64,000 bases of DNA from the NCBI RefSeq assembly GCF_007859315.1, contig NZ_VOHA01000007.1, positions 310,001 to 374,000 of the forward strand, read 5' to 3'. Made by a program: the position numbers and the translations under genes. The notes below the pieces were generated by a model. The model was not told where the DNA came from. It saw only the letters and a list, made by a program, of their open reading frames with translations, and ran no database searches. Within the stretch, counting starts at the first letter, position 1. Each line of letters begins with the position of its first letter. This DNA is from Reyranella sp. CPCC 100927. Lineage in GTDB: Bacteria; Pseudomonadota; Alphaproteobacteria; Reyranellales; Reyranellaceae. Of this stretch, positions 1 to 10,900 are shown piece by piece.

Positions 1-825
1 CCCGATACGCACCTGATCGACTACGAGCAGATGGAAGCCCGCGCCCGCGAGCACAAGCCCAAGATCATCGTCGCCGGTGCCTCGGCCTATTCGCGCCACA
101 TCGACTTCGCGCGCTTCCGCAAGATCGCCGACGAGGTCGGTGCCGTCTTCATGGTCGACATGGCGCACTACGCCGGCCTGGTCGCGGCCGGCGTCTATCC
201 CAGCCCGCTGCCGCACGCCCATGTCGTCACCACCACGACGCATAAGACCTTGCGCGGACCGCGCGGCGGCATGGTGCTGTCGAACGATCCCGACATCGGC
301 AAGAAGATCAACTCGGCGGTGTTCCCCGGCTTGCAGGGCGGCCCGCTGATGCACGTGATCGCCGCCAAGGCGGTGGCGTTCGGCGAGGCGCTGCAGCCGG
401 AGTTCGCGACCTATGCCCGCCAGGTGGTCGAGAACGCCAAGGTGCTGTCGGCGACCCTGATCGAGCGCGGCCTGGACATCGTGTCCGGCGGCACCGACAG
501 CCACCTGATGCTGGTCGACCTGCGGCCCAAGCGCACCACCGGCACCATCGCCGAGAAGGCGCTCGACCGCGCCGGGCTGACGGTGAACAAGAACGGCATT
601 CCCAACGATCCCGAGAAGCCGACCGTGACGTCGGGTGTGCGCATCGGCACGCCGGCGGGCACCACGCGCGGCTTCGGCCCGGCCGAGTTCCGTCAGGTCG
701 GCCACCTGATCGCCGACGTGCTGGATGGCCTGTCGGCCAACAGCGCCGAGGGCAACCGGCTGGTCGAGGAGCAGGTCCGCGCCAAGGCGCTGGAGCTGTG
801 CCGGCGGTTTCCGATTTATCGCTAG
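1..825 (+). CDS. glyA: Serine hydroxymethyltransferase (3' part)
   Basis: PLP enzyme that interconverts serine and glycine with transfer of a one-carbon unit to tetrahydrofolate in the cytosol. The window starts inside the gene; frame 1 is open from base 1 to the TAG at 823-825 (274 residues visible). The PLP-lysine motif [14 protein letters not shown] is clear, with the Schiff-base lysine encoded at 244-246, and the C-terminal domain is complete. About a third of the protein lies upstream of the window. nrdR follows 51 bp downstream on the same strand, a normal alphaproteobacterial order. Identification is secure. Confidence 0.97.
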   Translation, partial: PDTHLIDYEQMEARAREHKPKIIVAGASAYSRHIDFARFRKIADEVGAVFMVDMAHYAGLVAAGVYPSPLPHAHVVTTTTHKTLRGPRGGMVLSNDPDIGKKINSAVFPGLQGGPLMHVIAAKAVAFGEALQPEFATYARQVVENAKVLSATLIERGLDIVSGGTDSHLMLVDLRPKRTTGTIAEKALDRAGLTVNKNGIPNDPEKPTVTSGVRIGTPAGTTRGFGPAEFRQVGHLIADVLDGLSANSAEGNRLVEEQVRAKALELCRRFPIYR

Positions 826-876
826 AACTGGACGCGGCCGCGCGCGGCCGCCACGGATGAGACAGGGGGGCGGCTG

Positions 877-1338
877 ATGCGGTGTCCGTTTTGCGGCCAC
901 GACGATACGCAGGTGAAGGACTCGCGTCCGACGGAAGACAACTCCGCCATTCGTCGGCGGCGTTACTGTCCGTCCTGCGGTTCGCGCTTCACGACATTCG
1001 AGCGCGTGCAGCTGCGTGAGTTGACGGTGGTCAAGAAGAACGGCCAGCGCGTGCAGTTCGATCGCGACAAGCTGGCGCGCTCCATCACGGTGGCGTGCCG
1101 CAAGCGGCCGGTCGACCCCGATCGCATCGAGCGCGTGGTGAACGGCATCGTGCGCCGCCTGGAAAGCTCCGGCGAAAGCGAGATCCCCTCGACCCAGGTC
1201 GGCGAGCTGGTGATGGACGCGCTGCGCGCGCTCGATCCGGTCGCCTATGTGCGCTTCGCCTCGGTCTACAAGAACTTCCGCGAGGCCAAGGACTTCGAGG
1301 ATTTCGTCAGCGACCTCGGCGACGTCGTACGCGATTGA
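877..1338 (+). CDS. nrdR: Transcriptional repressor NrdR
   Basis: Global repressor of ribonucleotide reductase genes; it senses ATP/dATP through an ATP-cone and binds NrdR boxes through a zinc ribbon. The 153-residue length is typical. The zinc ribbon uses C3, C6, C31 and C34 (CPFC...CPSC), and the ATP-cone spans roughly residues 47-137 ([16 protein letters not shown] onward). It is probably cotranscribed with glyA. In most alphaproteobacteria ribD comes next; here ribD is about 25.5 kb away. Confidence 0.97.
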   Translation: MRCPFCGHDDTQVKDSRPTEDNSAIRRRRYCPSCGSRFTTFERVQLRELTVVKKNGQRVQFDRDKLARSITVACRKRPVDPDRIERVVNGIVRRLESSGESEIPSTQVGELVMDALRALDPVAYVRFASVYKNFREAKDFEDFVSDLGDVVRD

Positions 1339-1342
1339 TCTG

Positions 1343-1370
1343 CTGGGAGCGCGAGCGCCCGCGGTCCCAG
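1343..1370. repeat. Short palindromic element after nrdR
   Basis: Hairpin with outer arms CTGGGA/TCCCAG and a GC-rich inner stem. Its first 15 bases match, with one difference, the end of the large palindromic element before thiL (30760-30838), so it looks like an internally deleted copy of the same dispersed repeat. It could also act as a transcription-ending hairpin for nrdR, but there is no T-run. Confidence 0.5.
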
Positions 1371-1441
1371 GTCCCGCAATGCACCGGTAATCTTCGCTGC
1401 CGATAAGCCAACGCCGATCGGTAGACGAGGTGATACGGGAC

Positions 1442-2116
1442 ATGCGCGTTCTTCTGGTGGAGGACGAGCCGCAGATGGCGGCCGCGCTGCGTTCGGCGTT
1501 GGGTCGCCATGACATGGTGATCGACCATGTCCAGACGCTCGCCGACGCCGAAGTGGCCGTCGCCAACGCCACCTACCAGGCCGTGCTGCTCGACCGCGGT
1601 CTGCCCGATGGCGACGGACTGACGCTGATCCCGCGCGTCCGCGCCAAGACGGTCTGGGTGCCGGTGATCGTGCTGACGGCGCGGGGCGACGCAGCCGATC
1701 GCATTCACGGTCTCGACAGCGGCGCCGATGACTATCTGCCCAAGCCGTTCCTGGTCGAGGAATTGCTGGCGCGGCTGCGCGCCGTGGTCCGCCGCCGCGC
1801 CACGCCCGGTTCCGACGTCGTGCGCATCGGCCGCCTGGCCTTCGATGTCGTGCATCGCGAAGCCAGTGTCGGCGGCGTGCCGGTGTCGATGGCGCGGCGC
1901 GAGCTTCTGGTGCTGGAGGCGCTGATGCGCCGCGCCGGTCGCGCCGTGCTGCGCGAATTCCTCGAGGAGACGGTGTACGGCTTCGACGATGAGATTTCCT
2001 CCAACAGCCTCGACGCCCATGTCTCGCGGTTGCGGCGCAAGCTCGAGACCGCCGACGCCGGCGTGGCCATCCATGCCATCCGCGGTGTCGGCTATCTGCT
2101 GAAGGCCGCATCTTGA
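1442..2116 (+). CDS. OmpR/PhoB-family response regulator
   Basis: DNA-binding half of a two-component system. The N-terminal receiver domain has the acidic pair E7/D8, phospho-acceptor D51, T79 and K101 (LPKPF). A winged-helix DNA-binding domain occupies about residues 130-222 and ends in SLDAHVSRLRRKLE and RGVGYLL. I chose the ATG at 1442 (224 residues) because the receiver begins directly there; an in-frame GTG at 1430 would add four residues. The stop overlaps the TTG start of the kinase gene by 4 bp (TTGA), so the pair is translationally coupled. The signal and targets are unknown. Confidence 0.93.
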   Translation: MRVLLVEDEPQMAAALRSALGRHDMVIDHVQTLADAEVAVANATYQAVLLDRGLPDGDGLTLIPRVRAKTVWVPVIVLTARGDAADRIHGLDSGADDYLPKPFLVEELLARLRAVVRRRATPGSDVVRIGRLAFDVVHREASVGGVPVSMARRELLVLEALMRRAGRAVLREFLEETVYGFDDEISSNSLDAHVSRLRRKLETADAGVAIHAIRGVGYLLKAAS

Positions 2117-3468
2117 GAAAGGACCGCCATCCGTCGCTGCGCTGGCGCATCGTGCGGCACCTGACGGTCTTTCAGTCGATCGTGCTGTTGGCCGTCATCG
2201 CACTGGTCGTTGCCGTCCTGGTGGCCATCGACATCATCCAGATCAACGAGGACGACGACACCTTCGAGGCGCTGGAAAGCGCTGTGGCGCTGGATGCCAA
2301 CGACAAGCTGGTGATCCGCTCGACCCCGGCCCTGGTGCAGTTGCGCCAGGTCACGCCCGATCTCTGGTTCGTGGTGCGCGACCAGCAGGGACGCACGGTG
2401 CGCGAAGGCCAGGTGCCCGACGCGTTCGCGCGCCTCGAGGCCGATCTCGACGGTTTCGGGGATGCGTCGATCGCGGCGGCCCAGAAAGGGCAGCGCGCCT
2501 CCATCAGGCGCATCAAGACAGAAGCCGGTCCGGTCGTTGTCCTCACCAACGCGCTCACCACTTTGGCGCCGGGCAAGATCGCCGTCGTGATCCTGGCATT
2601 CTTCGTCACCATCGTGCTGCCGATCTTCACGCCGCTGGTCATCACGACGGTGATCGTCACGCATCTCATCGTGCGCCGTGGCGTGGCCGGCCTGCAGGAC
2701 GCGGCGGCCGAAGCCGAGCGCATCGACGTCGAGCGCCGCGGCGCCCGTCTACCGGTCGCCGGCGTGCCGAGCGAGATCGTGCCGCTGGTCAACGCCGTGA
2801 ACAACGCCCTGGCGCGCCTCGACGAGGGCTACGAGCGGCACAAGCGCTTTCTGGCCGATGCCGCGCATGAGATCCGCACGCCCATTGCGATCCTGCAGAC
2901 GCGGCTGGAGGCGCTCGCCGAGTCGGACGACAAGCACCTGCTGCTGGAGGATGTGGCCCGCCTGGCGCTGCTGGCCGAGCAGCTGCTTGATCTGCAACGC
3001 CTCGATCGCCAGCGGGAGAGCTTCGCCGCGGTGGAACTGGTGGGGCTGGGGCGCCAGGTGGCGGCGGAGCTGGCGCCACTCGCGATCTCGGCCGGCTATG
3101 ATCTTTCCTTCGAGTCGGCGGCCACCGCTGTTGCGGTGAGTGGCGATGCCGCCTCGCTGGAGCGTGCGCTTGCCAATCTGGTGCAGAACGCCATCGCCTA
3201 CGGCGGCCGCAAGGGCGCGATCACCATCCGGGTCGAGGCTGATGCGGCCATCGAGGTCCAGGACGAGGGGCCCGGCATCCCGCCGGAGGAGCGCGAGCGC
3301 ATCTTCGAGCCGTTCTACCGCGTGCGGGCGCGCACCACCGGCGCCGGCCTGGGCCTGTACCTCGTCTGGGAAATCGCCCGCCTGCATGGAGGCCGCGCCG
3401 TGGCCTTGGATGGCATCGCGGGCGGCGCCTGCTTCCGCATCGAACTGCCGGTGCAGACCGCGGCTTAG
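2113..3468 (+). CDS. Membrane sensor histidine kinase
   Basis: Partner kinase of the preceding regulator, 451 residues. It has a first membrane segment near residues 20-42, a periplasmic sensor of about 115 residues, a second membrane segment near 156-185, a HAMP-like linker, and an HisKA H-box (FLADAAHEIRTP, phospho-acceptor H252). The HATPase region has an N-box (ALANLVQNAIAYGG), a G1 box (DEGPGIPP) and a G2 box (GAGLGLYL). The start is TTG, overlapping the regulator stop. The periplasmic domain suggests an external signal, which the sequence does not reveal. Confidence 0.93.
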   Translation: MRKDRHPSLRWRIVRHLTVFQSIVLLAVIALVVAVLVAIDIIQINEDDDTFEALESAVALDANDKLVIRSTPALVQLRQVTPDLWFVVRDQQGRTVREGQVPDAFARLEADLDGFGDASIAAAQKGQRASIRRIKTEAGPVVVLTNALTTLAPGKIAVVILAFFVTIVLPIFTPLVITTVIVTHLIVRRGVAGLQDAAAEAERIDVERRGARLPVAGVPSEIVPLVNAVNNALARLDEGYERHKRFLADAAHEIRTPIAILQTRLEALAESDDKHLLLEDVARLALLAEQLLDLQRLDRQRESFAAVELVGLGRQVAAELAPLAISAGYDLSFESAATAVAVSGDAASLERALANLVQNAIAYGGRKGAITIRVEADAAIEVQDEGPGIPPEERERIFEPFYRVRARTTGAGLGLYLVWEIARLHGGRAVALDGIAGGACFRIELPVQTAA

Positions 3469-3495
3469 GTCGAGATCGCGCGAGAAGGGTGCAGC

Positions 3496-4500
3496 TTACG
3501 GCGCCTGCGGCGGCGATATGCCGAGCGCGGCGTGGAACACGGCCGTCAATGGATGGCTGGGATCGGCCATGCGCGCCATGATGCTGAAGTGGTCTTCGTC
3601 GCCCAGAAGGAGCAGATCGCCGCGCCGTCCGCTCTGCAGCCAGGCGCTGTGGAACAGCACCGACTGCCGTACGAACTCCGGCGTCTCGCGGCCGCCGACG
3701 ACGGCCACCAGGCGCGTTCGCGGGTCGGCGTCGGCGATGAAATCGAGCGGACTGGCCCGGCGGGCGGTGGGCAGGTCGAGCTTGATCACCTTGTTGTGCG
3801 GTACACGCAGGTGCGGTTCCATGTCGAAGACGCCGCTGACGGCGATCACCGCCGCCGGCGCAAGCGCGCTGCTGCCGAGACGGCGGTGCCAATCGGTCGT
3901 CGCGACGACGGCGCTCAGGTGGGCGCCGGCGGAATTGCCGGCGACGACGATGTGGCGTGGATTGCCGCCGAACGTGTCGGCATGGCGCGCCACCCATTCA
4001 TAGGCGCGCCGCGTGCTGTCGCCGATGTCGGCCACGCTGGCGCCGCTTTGGACCAGAGGGTAGCCGACGAGAACGACCGTGGCGCCGCGCGGCACGAAGT
4101 GCGCGGCGATATAGCTCCAGTCCTCCTTGCGCGAGCGCGCCCATCCGCCGCCGTGGATGTACAGAAGGATGGGCGCTCCGGGCCGGTCGGCGGGGAAGAT
4201 GTCGAGTCGTTCGGCCGGCAGCGCCCCGTAGGGAACGTCAAGCGTCGCCTTCAGCGTTGCCCGGGCGGCGCTGCTGCGCTCGGCGTAGGACCGCAGGATG
4301 CTCTCGACGTTCGGCACCGTCGCCTCGATCGCCAGGGCGCGTTCCAACGCCGGCTGGTCCAGGCGCTTCCAGGCATCGCGTGCCTGCGCGGCGCTGACGC
4401 CCAAGGCAGAGGCAGTGTCGTGCGACGGCGTCTGTGCCTGCGCGGCGTGGGCGCCCAGCACGAACGTAAGCATCGCAAGAACGTTGTACGGATGCCGCAT
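3496..4500 (-). CDS. Secreted alpha/beta hydrolase (HSL/BD-FAE-type esterase)
   Basis: Likely exported carboxylesterase. From the ATG at 4500 the protein is 334 residues with a signal peptide ending AHAAQAQ. The oxyanion-hole motif HGGGW is at about residues 116-120 and the nucleophile motif GNSAG is centred on S190; the catalytic His is probably in GDEDHF near the C-terminus. The start at 4500 has a GAGG Shine-Dalgarno about 9 bp upstream; further in-frame ATGs (4515, 4560) would break the signal peptide. It lies downstream of the monooxygenase gene on the same strand, so the two may act in sequence (a Baeyer-Villiger ester product, then hydrolysis), which is inference. Confidence 0.88.
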   Translation of the reverse strand: MRHPYNVLAMLTFVLGAHAAQAQTPSHDTASALGVSAAQARDAWKRLDQPALERALAIEATVPNVESILRSYAERSSAARATLKATLDVPYGALPAERLDIFPADRPGAPILLYIHGGGWARSRKEDWSYIAAHFVPRGATVVLVGYPLVQSGASVADIGDSTRRAYEWVARHADTFGGNPRHIVVAGNSAGAHLSAVVATTDWHRRLGSSALAPAAVIAVSGVFDMEPHLRVPHNKVIKLDLPTARRASPLDFIADADPRTRLVAVVGGRETPEFVRQSVLFHSAWLQSGRRGDLLLLGDEDHFSIMARMADPSHPLTAVFHAALGISPPQAP

Positions 4501-4623
4501 GGCGAAGAACCTCATGCCCAGAACACCGGTCATGAGGCCAGTGCGGCACCGGCAGAACAAGGCACGCCGGGCGAGACATAGTCTCTCGCGCGGCGGCAGC
4601 AGCGGGGCGGAAGGACGCCCGCG

Positions 4624-6411
4624 TTACGCGACCTCGGCCGCCACGCGCTCGAACTGCAGGCCGTGGTAGTCGCCGGCGGCGCGCCAGGCGTTGAGGACGG
4701 CGATGAACGCCGGAGCGCCGCGGCCGTAGACGCCGTTCTGGATGTTGCGGTCCGACAGCTGGCCCTCGGCGTTGTAGTAGCCGGGCGTGCAGTCCTCCTG
4801 GTAGGCCTTGCGGAACACGCCGGCCTTCATGATCGTGTCGGTCCACGCGGCTTCGCCGGCGGCCGTGGGCTCCACCGAGTCGAAGGAGTCGGTGAGGCAG
4901 CGGCGCACGATGTAGGCGATATGCTCGGCCTGCTCCGTCAGCATGTGCGGGAAGTTGGGCGCCAGGCCCGACTGCATGGTGCTGACGATGAAGCAGTTGG
5001 GAAAATCGCGCGTCAGCAGGCCGTGCAGGGTCTGCACGCCGTCGGCCCATTTTTGCGCGAGCGTCCGCCCGCCGCGGCCGTGGATCTCCAGGCCCGAGCG
5101 CCGCTCGTAGCCGGTGCCGACCTCGAAGCCGGTGGCGAAGATCAGGCAGTCGATGGGATAGGCGCGGCCGCCGGCAACGATGGAATCGGCCGTGATGCGT
5201 TCCACGCCGCGGCCCTCGGTGTCGACCAGGGTCACGTTGGGCCGGTTGAACATGTCGAGATATTCGTCGTGGAAGCACGGCCGCTTGCAGAACTGCTTGT
5301 ACCATGGCTTCAACGCGTCCGCGGCCGACGGGTCGCGTACCACCGCATCGACGCGGGCGCGCACCTGCTCCATCTTGGCGAAGTCGGCGATCTGCAGTGC
5401 CTGCAGCGGGTCGGCCGCCATCTGGTCGCGCCGGATCAGCTGCATGATCTCGGTCCAGCCGTCGCTCACCAGGTCTTCGTCCTGCGCGATGCCCGACACC
5501 AGGTTGTTGAAGTTCTCCATGCGCCGGCGCTGCCAGCCGGGCTCGAGCTGCGCCGCCCACACCGGATCGGTCGGCCGGTTTGCGCGCACGTCGATCGAGG
5601 AGGGCGTGCGCTGGAAGATGAAGAGATGCTGGGCCGATTGCGCGACATGCGGCGCGCACTGCACCGCGGTGGCACCGGTGCCGATGATGCCGACGCGCTT
5701 GTCGGCGAGCTTGTCGAGCCCGCCATGCGAGGTGCCGCCGGTATAGGCGTAGTCCCAGCGGCTGGTGTGGAAGCTGTGCCCGGCAAAGCTCTCGACACCG
5801 GGAATGCCCGGCAGCTTGGGCCGGTTGAGCGGCCCCGTGGTCAGCACCACGAAGCGCGCCGTCATGCGATCGCCGCGGTCGGTCTGGATGGCCCAGTGCG
5901 CTTTGCGGTCGTCCCAGCGCAGGTCCGTAACCGTGGTCTGGAAGAGGGCGTCGCGATAGAGGTCGAAGTGCCGGCCGACCGCCTGGGTGTGCGCCAGGAT
6001 CTCGGGCGCCTTGGCGTATTTCTCGGTCGGCATGGCGCCGAGCTCTTCGAGCAGCGGCATATAGATATAGGACTCGATATCGCAGGCCGCGCCGGGGTAG
6101 CGGTTCCAGTACCACGTGCCGCCGAAATCGCCGCCTTTCTCGATGATGCGGATGCTCTTGACGCCGGCCTCGCGCAGCCGTGCCGCCGCCAGCAGCCCGC
6201 CGAACCCGCCGCCGACCACGACGACATCGACCGCATCGCTCACCGGCGCCCGCGTGAAGCCGGGCTCGACATAGGGATCGTCAGCGTAGTGGGCCAGCGT
6301 GCCGGCGATCTCGCGGTACTGGGTGTCGCCGTCGGGCCGCAGCCGCCGCTCGCGCTCGGCGCGGTATTTGGCGCGCAGCTGCTCGGGATCGAACGATTGG
6401 GCGGTCGGCAT
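4624..6411 (-). CDS. FAD/NADPH Baeyer-Villiger-type monooxygenase
   Basis: Class B flavoprotein monooxygenase expected to convert ketones to esters or lactones with NADPH and O2. It has a first Rossmann motif [13 protein letters not shown], the [16 protein letters not shown] motif, the Baeyer-Villiger fingerprint FxGxxxHTxxW ([13 protein letters not shown]), and a second Rossmann motif [12 protein letters not shown]. The start at 6411 gives 595 residues and follows GTGGAG by 9 bp; an upstream ATG at 6483 has no ribosome site. It is divergent from an AraC regulator, and an esterase follows. The substrate is unknown. Confidence 0.92.
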   Translation of the reverse strand: MPTAQSFDPEQLRAKYRAERERRLRPDGDTQYREIAGTLAHYADDPYVEPGFTRAPVSDAVDVVVVGGGFGGLLAAARLREAGVKSIRIIEKGGDFGGTWYWNRYPGAACDIESYIYMPLLEELGAMPTEKYAKAPEILAHTQAVGRHFDLYRDALFQTTVTDLRWDDRKAHWAIQTDRGDRMTARFVVLTTGPLNRPKLPGIPGVESFAGHSFHTSRWDYAYTGGTSHGGLDKLADKRVGIIGTGATAVQCAPHVAQSAQHLFIFQRTPSSIDVRANRPTDPVWAAQLEPGWQRRRMENFNNLVSGIAQDEDLVSDGWTEIMQLIRRDQMAADPLQALQIADFAKMEQVRARVDAVVRDPSAADALKPWYKQFCKRPCFHDEYLDMFNRPNVTLVDTEGRGVERITADSIVAGGRAYPIDCLIFATGFEVGTGYERRSGLEIHGRGGRTLAQKWADGVQTLHGLLTRDFPNCFIVSTMQSGLAPNFPHMLTEQAEHIAYIVRRCLTDSFDSVEPTAAGEAAWTDTIMKAGVFRKAYQEDCTPGYYNAEGQLSDRNIQNGVYGRGAPAFIAVLNAWRAAGDYHGLQFERVAAEVA

Positions 6412-6530
6412 CAGGCGTTTCTCCACGGCATTCTCGGCACGTCGACGCTTTGCGTCGAAGTGCCTGACTTTGTCAGCCGACATTTAGGCGGAGCTGAAGG
6501 TGAATGTCCGTGACACGGTCCGCCAAATAC

Positions 6531-6560
6531 TTGACATCAGACGCCACTGGATGCTGGATT
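6531..6560 (+). promoter_or_regulatory. Possible promoter for the AraC regulator
   Basis: A perfect -35 TTGACA at 6531-6536 is followed after 17-18 bp by CTGGAT/TGGATT, about 30 bp before the ATG at 6589. The -35 is good and the -10 is weak. The divergent region also has GGCGGA at 6488 and TCCGCC at 6519, an inverted pair that could be regulator-bound. Confidence 0.4.
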
Positions 6561-6588
6561 TTCTGGCGCAAGATGTAAAGATCGGGCC

Positions 6589-7581
6589 ATGGCGTCGCTC
6601 ACCGTTGCCTCGACCTGGATGAATGCCGTGCTGGATCGCATGGCCCGTGAGGGCCTCGATCGCGCCGAGCTCACGGCTGACATCCGCGGTATCGAGCAGG
6701 GCCGGATTTCCACCACGGCGCGCATCGAGATCCAGCTGTCGCGGCTGATCTGGCGGCGCGCCGTGCAAATGACGGACGACCCGCTGCTGGGCCTCAAGGT
6801 CGGCAGCCAGCTGCCGACCCAGGCCGGCAATGTGGTGTCGGTGATTCGCGCCCACAGCCCGACCTTCGGCGACTTCATCCAGTCGCTGCTGCGCTACCAG
6901 TCGCTGCTGAGCGAAGGCGGCCGTTGGCTGGCGCTCCGGCCGGTGGCGCAGGGCGTGCGGCTGACCTACCGGCAGGCGCCGTCGGCCATCGCCATGGAGC
7001 CGCAGCAGATCGATTCCGCCGTAGCCTCGTTGGTGGCCTACGGTCCGCGCGCGCTCAGCGTCCGGTTGACCGGCCGTGGCAACCAGGACCCGGCGGCGTT
7101 CAGCGCCATGCTCGGTTGTCCCGTGACGCTGGGCGGGGCGCAGGCCAGCGTCGACTATGCGCACGCGACCATGACGCAACCGACGTCTGGCGCCGATCCG
7201 GCGTTGCTCAGCCTGAACATGGCCTATGCCGAATCGCTGCTGGCGGCGCATCGCACGATGGATGCACTCTGCGGCAACGTGCGGGTCGCGATCGAACGGC
7301 TGGGGCCGCGGCATGCCACGATCGACTCCGTGGCGCGCCATATCGGCTGTTCACCACGGACCCTGCAGCGGCGCTTGGCGGCGGCCGGATCGAGCTTCAA
7401 GGCGATCTTCGACGGCCACCGCATGGAGGAGGCACACATTCTGCTGTCCAAATCAGCGGCCAGCGTCGCACAGATCAGCGAACGGCTGGGCTATTCGGAA
7501 GCCAGTGCCTTCTCGCGCGCCGTCACCGCCTGGTGGGGCGTCTCGCCCCGCCAATTGCGTCGTGTCGTCCTGACCTCATAG
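6589..7581 (+). CDS. AraC-family regulator (arabinose-binding-like N-domain)
   Basis: 330-residue transcription factor. The N-terminal ~200 residues resemble the AraC ligand-binding type (PF12625; RAVQMTDDPLLGLKVGS...), and the C-terminal ~100 residues are two AraC helix-turn-helix motifs (SVARHIGCSPRTLQRRLAAAGSSF; AQISERLGYSEASAFSRAVTAWWGVSPRQLR). It is divergent from the monooxygenase gene, so it probably controls that gene and the small ABM gene 16 bp downstream. This architecture is common among activators of catabolic monooxygenases; the effector is unknown. Confidence 0.9.
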   Translation: MASLTVASTWMNAVLDRMAREGLDRAELTADIRGIEQGRISTTARIEIQLSRLIWRRAVQMTDDPLLGLKVGSQLPTQAGNVVSVIRAHSPTFGDFIQSLLRYQSLLSEGGRWLALRPVAQGVRLTYRQAPSAIAMEPQQIDSAVASLVAYGPRALSVRLTGRGNQDPAAFSAMLGCPVTLGGAQASVDYAHATMTQPTSGADPALLSLNMAYAESLLAAHRTMDALCGNVRVAIERLGPRHATIDSVARHIGCSPRTLQRRLAAAGSSFKAIFDGHRMEEAHILLSKSAASVAQISERLGYSEASAFSRAVTAWWGVSPRQLRRVVLTS

Positions 7582-7597
7582 GAACAAAGGAAAACGC

Positions 7598-7891
7598 ATG
7601 TCGTGCTACGTCTTGCTGGAACTCGTTGCGAAACCCGGCACCGGACCTGAGGTCCTCGAGGACCTGCGTGAGGCCTTGCCGCAGACCCGCAACAAGGATG
7701 GCTGCCTCAACGTCGACGTGACCGTCAACGACGACAACCCCGACAACATCCTGCTCGTCATGCGCTGGGCCTCGCGCCGGCACTATGAGACCTACCGCGC
7801 CTGGCGTGATGCCAGCGGCGTCGTGAGCCAGTTTGCTGAAAAGACGGTTGGCGGCCTGTCGACCCGCTTCTTCAATCCCACCGACGTGTAG
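7598..7891 (+). CDS. ABM-domain protein (antibiotic biosynthesis monooxygenase family)
   Basis: 97-residue dimeric alpha+beta-barrel protein. The signature is CYVLLELVAKPGTGPEVLEDLR...NKDGCLNVDVTVND, typical of small ABM/YgiN-like proteins that act on quinones or reactive carbonyls, or have only a structural role. It has its own AAAGGA ribosome site and probably sits in one unit with the AraC gene. Its 3' end abuts a hairpin shared with the convergent RND gene. Confidence 0.85.
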   Translation: MSCYVLLELVAKPGTGPEVLEDLREALPQTRNKDGCLNVDVTVNDDNPDNILLVMRWASRRHYETYRAWRDASGVVSQFAEKTVGGLSTRFFNPTDV

Positions 7892-7923
7892 TCCCTCTGC
7901 CCGCTAAGCGGGCGGAGAGGGGC
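7892..7923. repeat. Hairpin between convergent ABM and RND genes
   Basis: Inverted repeat CCCTCTGCCCGCT / AGCGGGCGGAGAGGG, nearly perfect, in the 12 bp gap and into the end of the RND gene. The last RND codons (SPSPPA) are encoded by it. It may end transcription from both sides and resembles the gene-end palindromes at 12678 and 31796. Confidence 0.6.
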
Positions 7924-10900
7924 TTGGCGCTGGCTGGTCGTCGAACGCCGCCAGTGCGCGCTGGCGCTCGCCGGCGTGGCTGGGGCGGTGGTCGCGGGCC
8001 AGCAGCACGTAGAAGGTGGGCAGTACGAAGAGGGTGAAGAGCGTGCCCACCAGCATGCCCATCACCACGACGATGCCGATGGCGAAACGGCTGGCCGAGC
8101 CGGCACCGGTGGCGAACAGCAGGGGGACGAGGCCGGCCACCATCGCCGCGGTCGTCATCAGCACCGGCCGCATGCGCACCTTGGCGGCTTCCAGGATCGC
8201 CGTGGTGCGGTCGGCGCCCTTGCTGCTCTGGATCTCGTTGGCGAACGCCACCATCAGGATGCCGTGCTTGGAGATCAGGCCGATCAGCGTCACGAGGCCG
8301 ATCTGGGTATAGATGTTGAGCGTCGTGAAGCCGAGATAGAGCGGCGTCAGCGCACCGCAGATCGCCAGCGGCACCGTGACCAGGATCACCAGCGGGTCGC
8401 GGAAGCTCTCGTACTGCGCCGCCAGCACCAGGAAGATAACAACCAGCGCGAAGCCGAACGAGATCGTGAGCCGGTTGCCTTCCTGCACGTACTGGCGGCT
8501 GTCCGACATCCAGTCGATGGTGACACCCGGGGCGCGCGGCAGGGCGGCCATGAAGTCGACGGCCTGGCCCATGGTCACGCCGGGTTTCAGCACGCCCGAC
8601 AGGGTCGCCGCGTTCATCTGGTTGAACTGCGGCAGGCGGTTGGGCTGAACGCCGACATCGACCGCGACCACCGTCGACAGCGGCACCAGCGTGCCATTGG
8701 CGGCGCGCACATAATAGCGGCCGAGATTCTCCGGCGTGACGCGATCGACCCCGCGCACCTGCGGGATCACGTCATAGGAGCGGTCGAAGAAATTGAAGCG
8801 GTTGACGTAGTTCTCGCCGACCAGGACGGCCAGCGTATCGGCGATCGCCTGCATGGTCACGCCCAGGTCACCAGCCTTGGCCGTGTCGATGCGGATGCGT
8901 GCCTGCGGGCTGTCGAACGCCAGGTCGCTGTCGACGAAGACGAACAGCCCGCTGCGCCAGGCCGCCGCCTTCATCTTCTCCATCTCGGCGTTGAGCGTGG
9001 CGAAGTCGTCGGGCGCGCGCAGCACCATCTGGAACGGGAGGCCGCCGCTGGCGGCGGGCAGCGCCGCCGGCTGGAAGGGCGTCACCGAGCTGTCGGTCAC
9101 CGAGGCGACGGCGCCGTAGAGGTGGTTCTGGATGTCGGTGGCGGTTCGCTGCCGTGTCTTCCAGTCGGTCATCACAAAACCGCCGAAGGCGTGGTTCTGC
9201 CCGTCGGTGCCGTTGACGAAGAAGCTGAAGGTGAACTCCGGTTGCTGCTGGAAGATCGCGACGACTTTCTTCGACGTCGCCGTCGTGTAGTCGATGTTCG
9301 CGTACTGCGGGGCGCGCGTGGCGGTGAAGACGTAACCCATGTCCTCCTGCGGCGCGAGTTCGCGCTCGGTCCCGAGAAACAGCACGACGATCGCCATCAG
9401 CATCGAGACCGCCACCAGCAGGACCGCGGCACGGGCCCGCAGCGTGTAGGCCAGCGCCTGCTTGTAGGTCTCGGAGACGGCGGCCATGGCATGCTCGATG
9501 GTGCGCGCCAGCCGGCTCTCCGACGTCTTGGCGCTCAGCAGGGCCGACGTCATCATCGGTGACAATGTCAGGGCGACGATTCCCGACACGATCACCGAGC
9601 CGGCGAGTGTGAAGGCGAACTCGCGGAAGAGGGCGCCGGTCAGTCCGCCCATCAGGCCGATCGGGGCGTAGACGGCGGCCAGGGTGATCGTCATCGCGAT
9701 CACCGGACCCACGATCTCGCGGGCGCCGACCAGCGCCGCCGCTACGGGCGACAGGCCTTCCTCGATATGCCGATGGATGTTCTCGACCACCACGATGGCG
9801 TCGTCGACCACCAGCCCGATCGCCAGCACCATGGCCAGCAAGGTCAGCAGGTTGATCGAGAAACCGGCCATCAGCATCAGCGCCGCCGTTCCCACGATGG
9901 AGAGCGGAATGGTGACCACGGGGATGATCACGGCGCGCAAGGTGCCGAGGAACAGGAAGATCACCACGACGACGATCGCGACGGCCTCGATCAAGGTCGC
10001 CTCGACCTCGGCGATCGAGGCGTTGACGAAGTGCGTGACGTCAAAGACGCTGGTCACGCCGAGGCTGGGTGGCGCCAGCGCCTGGATGTCGGGGATCAGC
10101 TTGTTGGCCGCCTTGACGATATCCAGCGGGTTGCCGTCGGGCGTGGGCGAGATGCCGACCATGACCGAGCGCCGGTCGTCCTTGAGTGCCGAGCTCGTAT
10201 AGTTCTGCCCGCCGATCTCCAGGGTGGCGACGTCGGACAGGCGCACCAGGCCGTCGGGAGTCGACTTCAGCACCAGGTGACGGAAGCCATCGAGGCTCTT
10301 CACGTCGGTCGAGGCTGTGATGTCGGTCACCGTCCATTCGCCCTTGAGCTGGCCGGGGGCTGCCTGCACGTTGTTGGCGCGCAGGGCGGCCGCGATGTCG
10401 CCGGCGGTGAGCCCACGGGCCGCCATCCTGTTGGGGTCGATCCAGATCCGCATGGCCAGCGTCTGGCTGCCGAAGAGATCGGCCGAGGCGACGCCGGGGA
10501 TCGAGGTGAACAGCGGCTGCGCGATGCGGGTCACGAAGTCGGTGATCTGCGGAATGCTGAGGCTGTCGCTGGTGAACGCGACATACTGCACGGCCGAGGC
10601 GCCGTCCGTGATCTTGGTGACCACCGGGTCGGTGACGCCCTGCGGCAGCCGGTATTTGACCTGCTGGACCTTGGCCAGGATCTCGGTCATGGCCCGGTCG
10701 GCGTTGGCGTTGAGCACCAGCTTCGCCTTGATCTGGCTGCTGCCCATGGTCGAGTTCGAGGTCAGGTACTCGATGCCGCTGGCCGTGGCGATCGATTGCG
10801 CGATGGGCGACGTGACGAAACCCTGCATCACGTCCTGGGTTGCGCCGGGATACGTCGTCGTGACGGTGATCGTGGCGCTCTCGAGGTTCGGATACTGCCG

